A stretch of 6,081 nt of DNA from Prevotella sp. (GTDB lineage: Bacteria; Bacteroidota; Bacteroidia; Bacteroidales; Bacteroidaceae), in assembly GCA_017430675.1 (NCBI GenBank), contig JAFRMM010000179.1:1-6081 (forward strand), given 5' to 3'. A program made the translations under genes and the position numbers. This document shows positions 4,741 through 6,081 of this stretch, piece after piece (within the stretch, counting starts at the first letter, position 1; each line of letters opens with the position of its first letter). The notes below the pieces were generated by a model. The model saw only the letters and a program-made list of their open reading frames with translations. It was not told the origin of the DNA and made no database searches.

Positions 4741-5577
4741 ATGATACTGAAAATTACTACAATCTTCGCGCTTATACTGCTGCCGATGATTTCACAGGCA
4801 CAGCGTCAGGAGTATCAGCAAGTAAACGACATCACTTACACCGAGTCTTCTGACGCCTACGCCCGGGAACGATGCAAACTCGACGTTTATTACTCCACCG
4901 ACCTACAGGACGCGCCCGTTGTCGTATGGTTCCATGGTGGTGGCATCGAGGGCGGCAACAAGCATATCGACCAGGAACTGAAAAACAGCGGTCTGGTAGT
5001 TGTCGCCGCTAACTATCGCCTACTGCCCAAAGCGGAAATCGATGACATCCTCGATGATGCCGCAGCCGCTGTGGCCTGGACTTATAAGAACATCGAGCAA
5101 TACGGTGGCAGCCATCGTAAGATCTTCGTGGCCGGACACTCTGCAGGTGGCTATCTGCTCGACATCATCGGCTTAGACAAGAAATGGCTCGCGAAATACG
5201 GTGTTGATGCCGACTCACTGGCCGCCCTCGTGCCCTTCAGCGGACAGTGCATCACGCACTACAACATCCGCAAGCAGCAGGGCATTCCTCCCTTGCAGGC
5301 CACCATCGACCAGTACGCCCCGCTCACCTACGTCCGTCCAGACGCCCCGCCCATCGTCATCATTTCGGGCGACCGCGAACTGGAACTCTACGGCCGCTAT
5401 GAGGAGCAGGCCTACTTCTGGCGCATGCTGAAACTTGTAGGCCACAAAGACGTGACGCTCTACGAGATGCAGGGCTACGACCACGGCGCCATGCCGCAAC
5501 CTGCCTATTACATCCTTAAACAGCACATCAAACGTCTGACTAACAACAAAATGCAAAGGGTGCCATTGAGGCCCTGA
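4741..5577 (+). CDS. Secreted alpha/beta-hydrolase, esterase/lipase-like (278 aa)
   Basis: I chose the ATG at 4741 because it directly begins a signal peptide, MILKITTIFALILLPMISQA, with likely cleavage after Ala20, and because the promoter lies just upstream. The mature part has the hormone-sensitive-lipase style layout. The oxyanion-hole motif HGGG is at 65-68, and the nucleophile elbow GHSAGG at 132-137 has the catalytic Ser134. ISGDRE contains the likely acid Asp211, and YDHG contains the catalytic His248. It is therefore a periplasmic or exported carboxylic-ester hydrolase; in Bacteroidales such enzymes often remove acetyl or feruloyl groups from polysaccharides, but no carbohydrate genes are nearby to confirm this. 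The catalytic core is complete. The last residues, after about LTNNK (266-270), read through sequence that in another frame encodes a nitroreductase C-terminus, so the natural tail may have been replaced. Confidence 0.88.
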   Translation: MILKITTIFALILLPMISQAQRQEYQQVNDITYTESSDAYARERCKLDVYYSTDLQDAPVVVWFHGGGIEGGNKHIDQELKNSGLVVVAANYRLLPKAEIDDILDDAAAAVAWTYKNIEQYGGSHRKIFVAGHSAGGYLLDIIGLDKKWLAKYGVDADSLAALVPFSGQCITHYNIRKQQGIPPLQATIDQYAPLTYVRPDAPPIVIISGDRELELYGRYEEQAYFWRMLKLVGHKDVTLYEMQGYDHGAMPQPAYYILKQHIKRLTNNKMQRVPLRP

Positions 5578-5705
5578 AGTTGCCCGATCATATCGTAACC
5601 CTCTGCGCCATCATCATCGGCCATCTCGCAGAGAGTCCTACGCCAAAGGACAAGTGGAAGCCGGAGAACGTGTCATATAATGAATTCGGAGGCAAAGCGG
5701 AATAA
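5544..5705 (+). pseudogene. Nitroreductase remnant, C-terminal end only
   Basis: In the frame one base ahead of the hydrolase, after a TAA at 5541-5543, the sequence encodes about 53 residues. It includes AIEALKLPDHIVTLCAIIIG followed by HLAESPTPKDKWKPENV and ends at TAA (5703-5705). I recognise LPDHIVxLCxIxIGxxAE and PKDKWKPENVxYN as the C-terminal end of Bacteroidales FMN nitroreductases. There is no start codon and no N-terminal FMN-binding part, and the 5' end overlaps the end of the hydrolase gene. It is a truncated pseudogene, probably left by a deletion that joined the two genes. Confidence 0.75.
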
Positions 5706-5726
5706 CAAATTTAAACCAGCACGATT

Positions 5727-5825
5727 ATGGATTTCATTGAATTAGCAAGAAGCAGGTATTCCTGCAATAAGTTTGACTCCTTTTGGTCCTCTGTGCGAGG
5801 AACAGGATTGGAAGGACAGCAATAG
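5727..5825 (+). pseudogene. Nitroreductase remnant, N-terminal end only (32-codon ORF)
   Basis: The ATG at 5727 opens MDFIELARSRYSCNKFDS, which matches the N-terminus of nitroreductases (MDFxELAxxRYSxRKF, where the Arg/Ser region helps bind FMN phosphate). After about 18 residues the similarity ends and the frame reaches TAG at 5823-5825. A second frame (5785-5850) is open with LCEEQDWKDSNRVECADIK but I do not recognise it. The fragment starts 21 bases after the stop of the C-terminal remnant. A nitroreductase has roughly 170-200 residues, so nearly all of this gene is missing. Confidence 0.6.
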
Positions 5826-5865
5826 AGTTGAATGCGCAGATATTAAATAAGTATTGATAGAAAAT

Positions 5866-6081
5866 ATGGACAATAAAGAACTACAAAAGATAGTAAACCC
5901 CATTTATTTGACCGCAAAAACGACTTTGGGTCTTCTGAAAAAGGCAAATGATCCGGATGCTACGGCTCTGTTGCCTCTTGTCGGCCTGGATGAAAGTCTG
6001 CAAGAGAAAGCAAAGAAAGTTCCCGACGCTATCTTTCACTGTTACAAGATTGCCCAGCAGGCCCGCTACGAAATCTACAAC
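5866..6081 (+). CDS. Unrecognised protein, N-terminal part (cut by window end)
   Basis: The ATG at 5866 opens a frame that stays open for all 72 remaining codons. It begins MDNKELQKIVNPIYLTAKTT and continues with GLLKKANDPDATALLPLVGL and the stretch SLQEKAKKVPDAIFHCYKIA. The composition suggests amphipathic helices, with no signal peptide or membrane span, so it is probably cytoplasmic. I do not recognise the family. No clear TAnnTTTG promoter is visible between the nitroreductase debris and the start; the leader is A-rich (GATAGAAAAT). The 3' end lies outside the window. Confidence 0.6.
   Translation, partial: MDNKELQKIVNPIYLTAKTTLGLLKKANDPDATALLPLVGLDESLQEKAKKVPDAIFHCYKIAQQARYEIYN

Noticed and set aside
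5215..5556. 113-residue minus-strand frame and a 76-residue plus-strand frame within the hydrolase
   Set aside because: Both are shadows of the hydrolase gene, which has a full catalytic triad in its own frame.

Overview
The window looks like chromosomal DNA of a Bacteroidales bacterium, most likely Prevotella or a close relative. Seven candidate promoters carry the Bacteroidetes -7 element TAnnTTTG, gene leaders are A-rich without strong Shine-Dalgarno sequences, and several proteins (the 73-aa DUF2795 protein, the AAA/DUF4143 ATPase, the small YEKP-type peptide) are of types familiar from this order. No rRNA, tRNA, CRISPR array or complete insertion sequence was seen.

Layout. 1-420 has no gene I accept: a minus-strand promoter leaves the window at the left edge, then a REP-like cluster of three adjacent hairpins (71-123) and an imperfect long inverted repeat (153-225), then a plus-strand promoter. 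421-1518 is a two-gene operon: a shortened methyltransferase-like protein and a PduO-type cobalamin adenosyltransferase. 1579-1800 is a DUF2795 protein with its own promoter and a strong double-hairpin terminator. 2032-2352 holds two 43-codon genes on the minus strand that are easy to overlook: a single-span membrane peptide and a YEKP...LLAGS peptide. They follow a minus-strand promoter whose upstream side carries four direct repeats spaced 20-22 bp (2420-2508), each built on the near-palindrome TACAAATTGTA. 2686-3942 is an AT-richer AAA/DUF4143 ATPase, convergent with and overlapping a short AraC-type regulator (3931-4332, minus). 4741-5577 is a secreted alpha/beta-hydrolase. 5544-5825 contains two nitroreductase remnants in the order C-terminus then N-terminus. 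5866 onward is an unrecognised gene cut by the window edge.

The most notable structure is a 133-bp gapless duplication. The last five codons of the DUF2795 gene plus its double-hairpin terminator (1785-1917) recur at 4311-4443, directly abutting the 5' end of the AraC-type gene. The copies are about 80% identical over the last 89 bp and share the coded tail EDEY-stop. The stems are kept by paired base changes. The AraC ORF starts inside this transplanted segment, so it is probably the truncated remainder of a longer regulator.

The second notable structure is the repeat array controlling the small-peptide genes, which looks like the target of a dedicated activator. Together with the nitroreductase debris and the REP-like element, the right two thirds of the window look like an accessory, rearranged region beside a conserved housekeeping block (421-1800).
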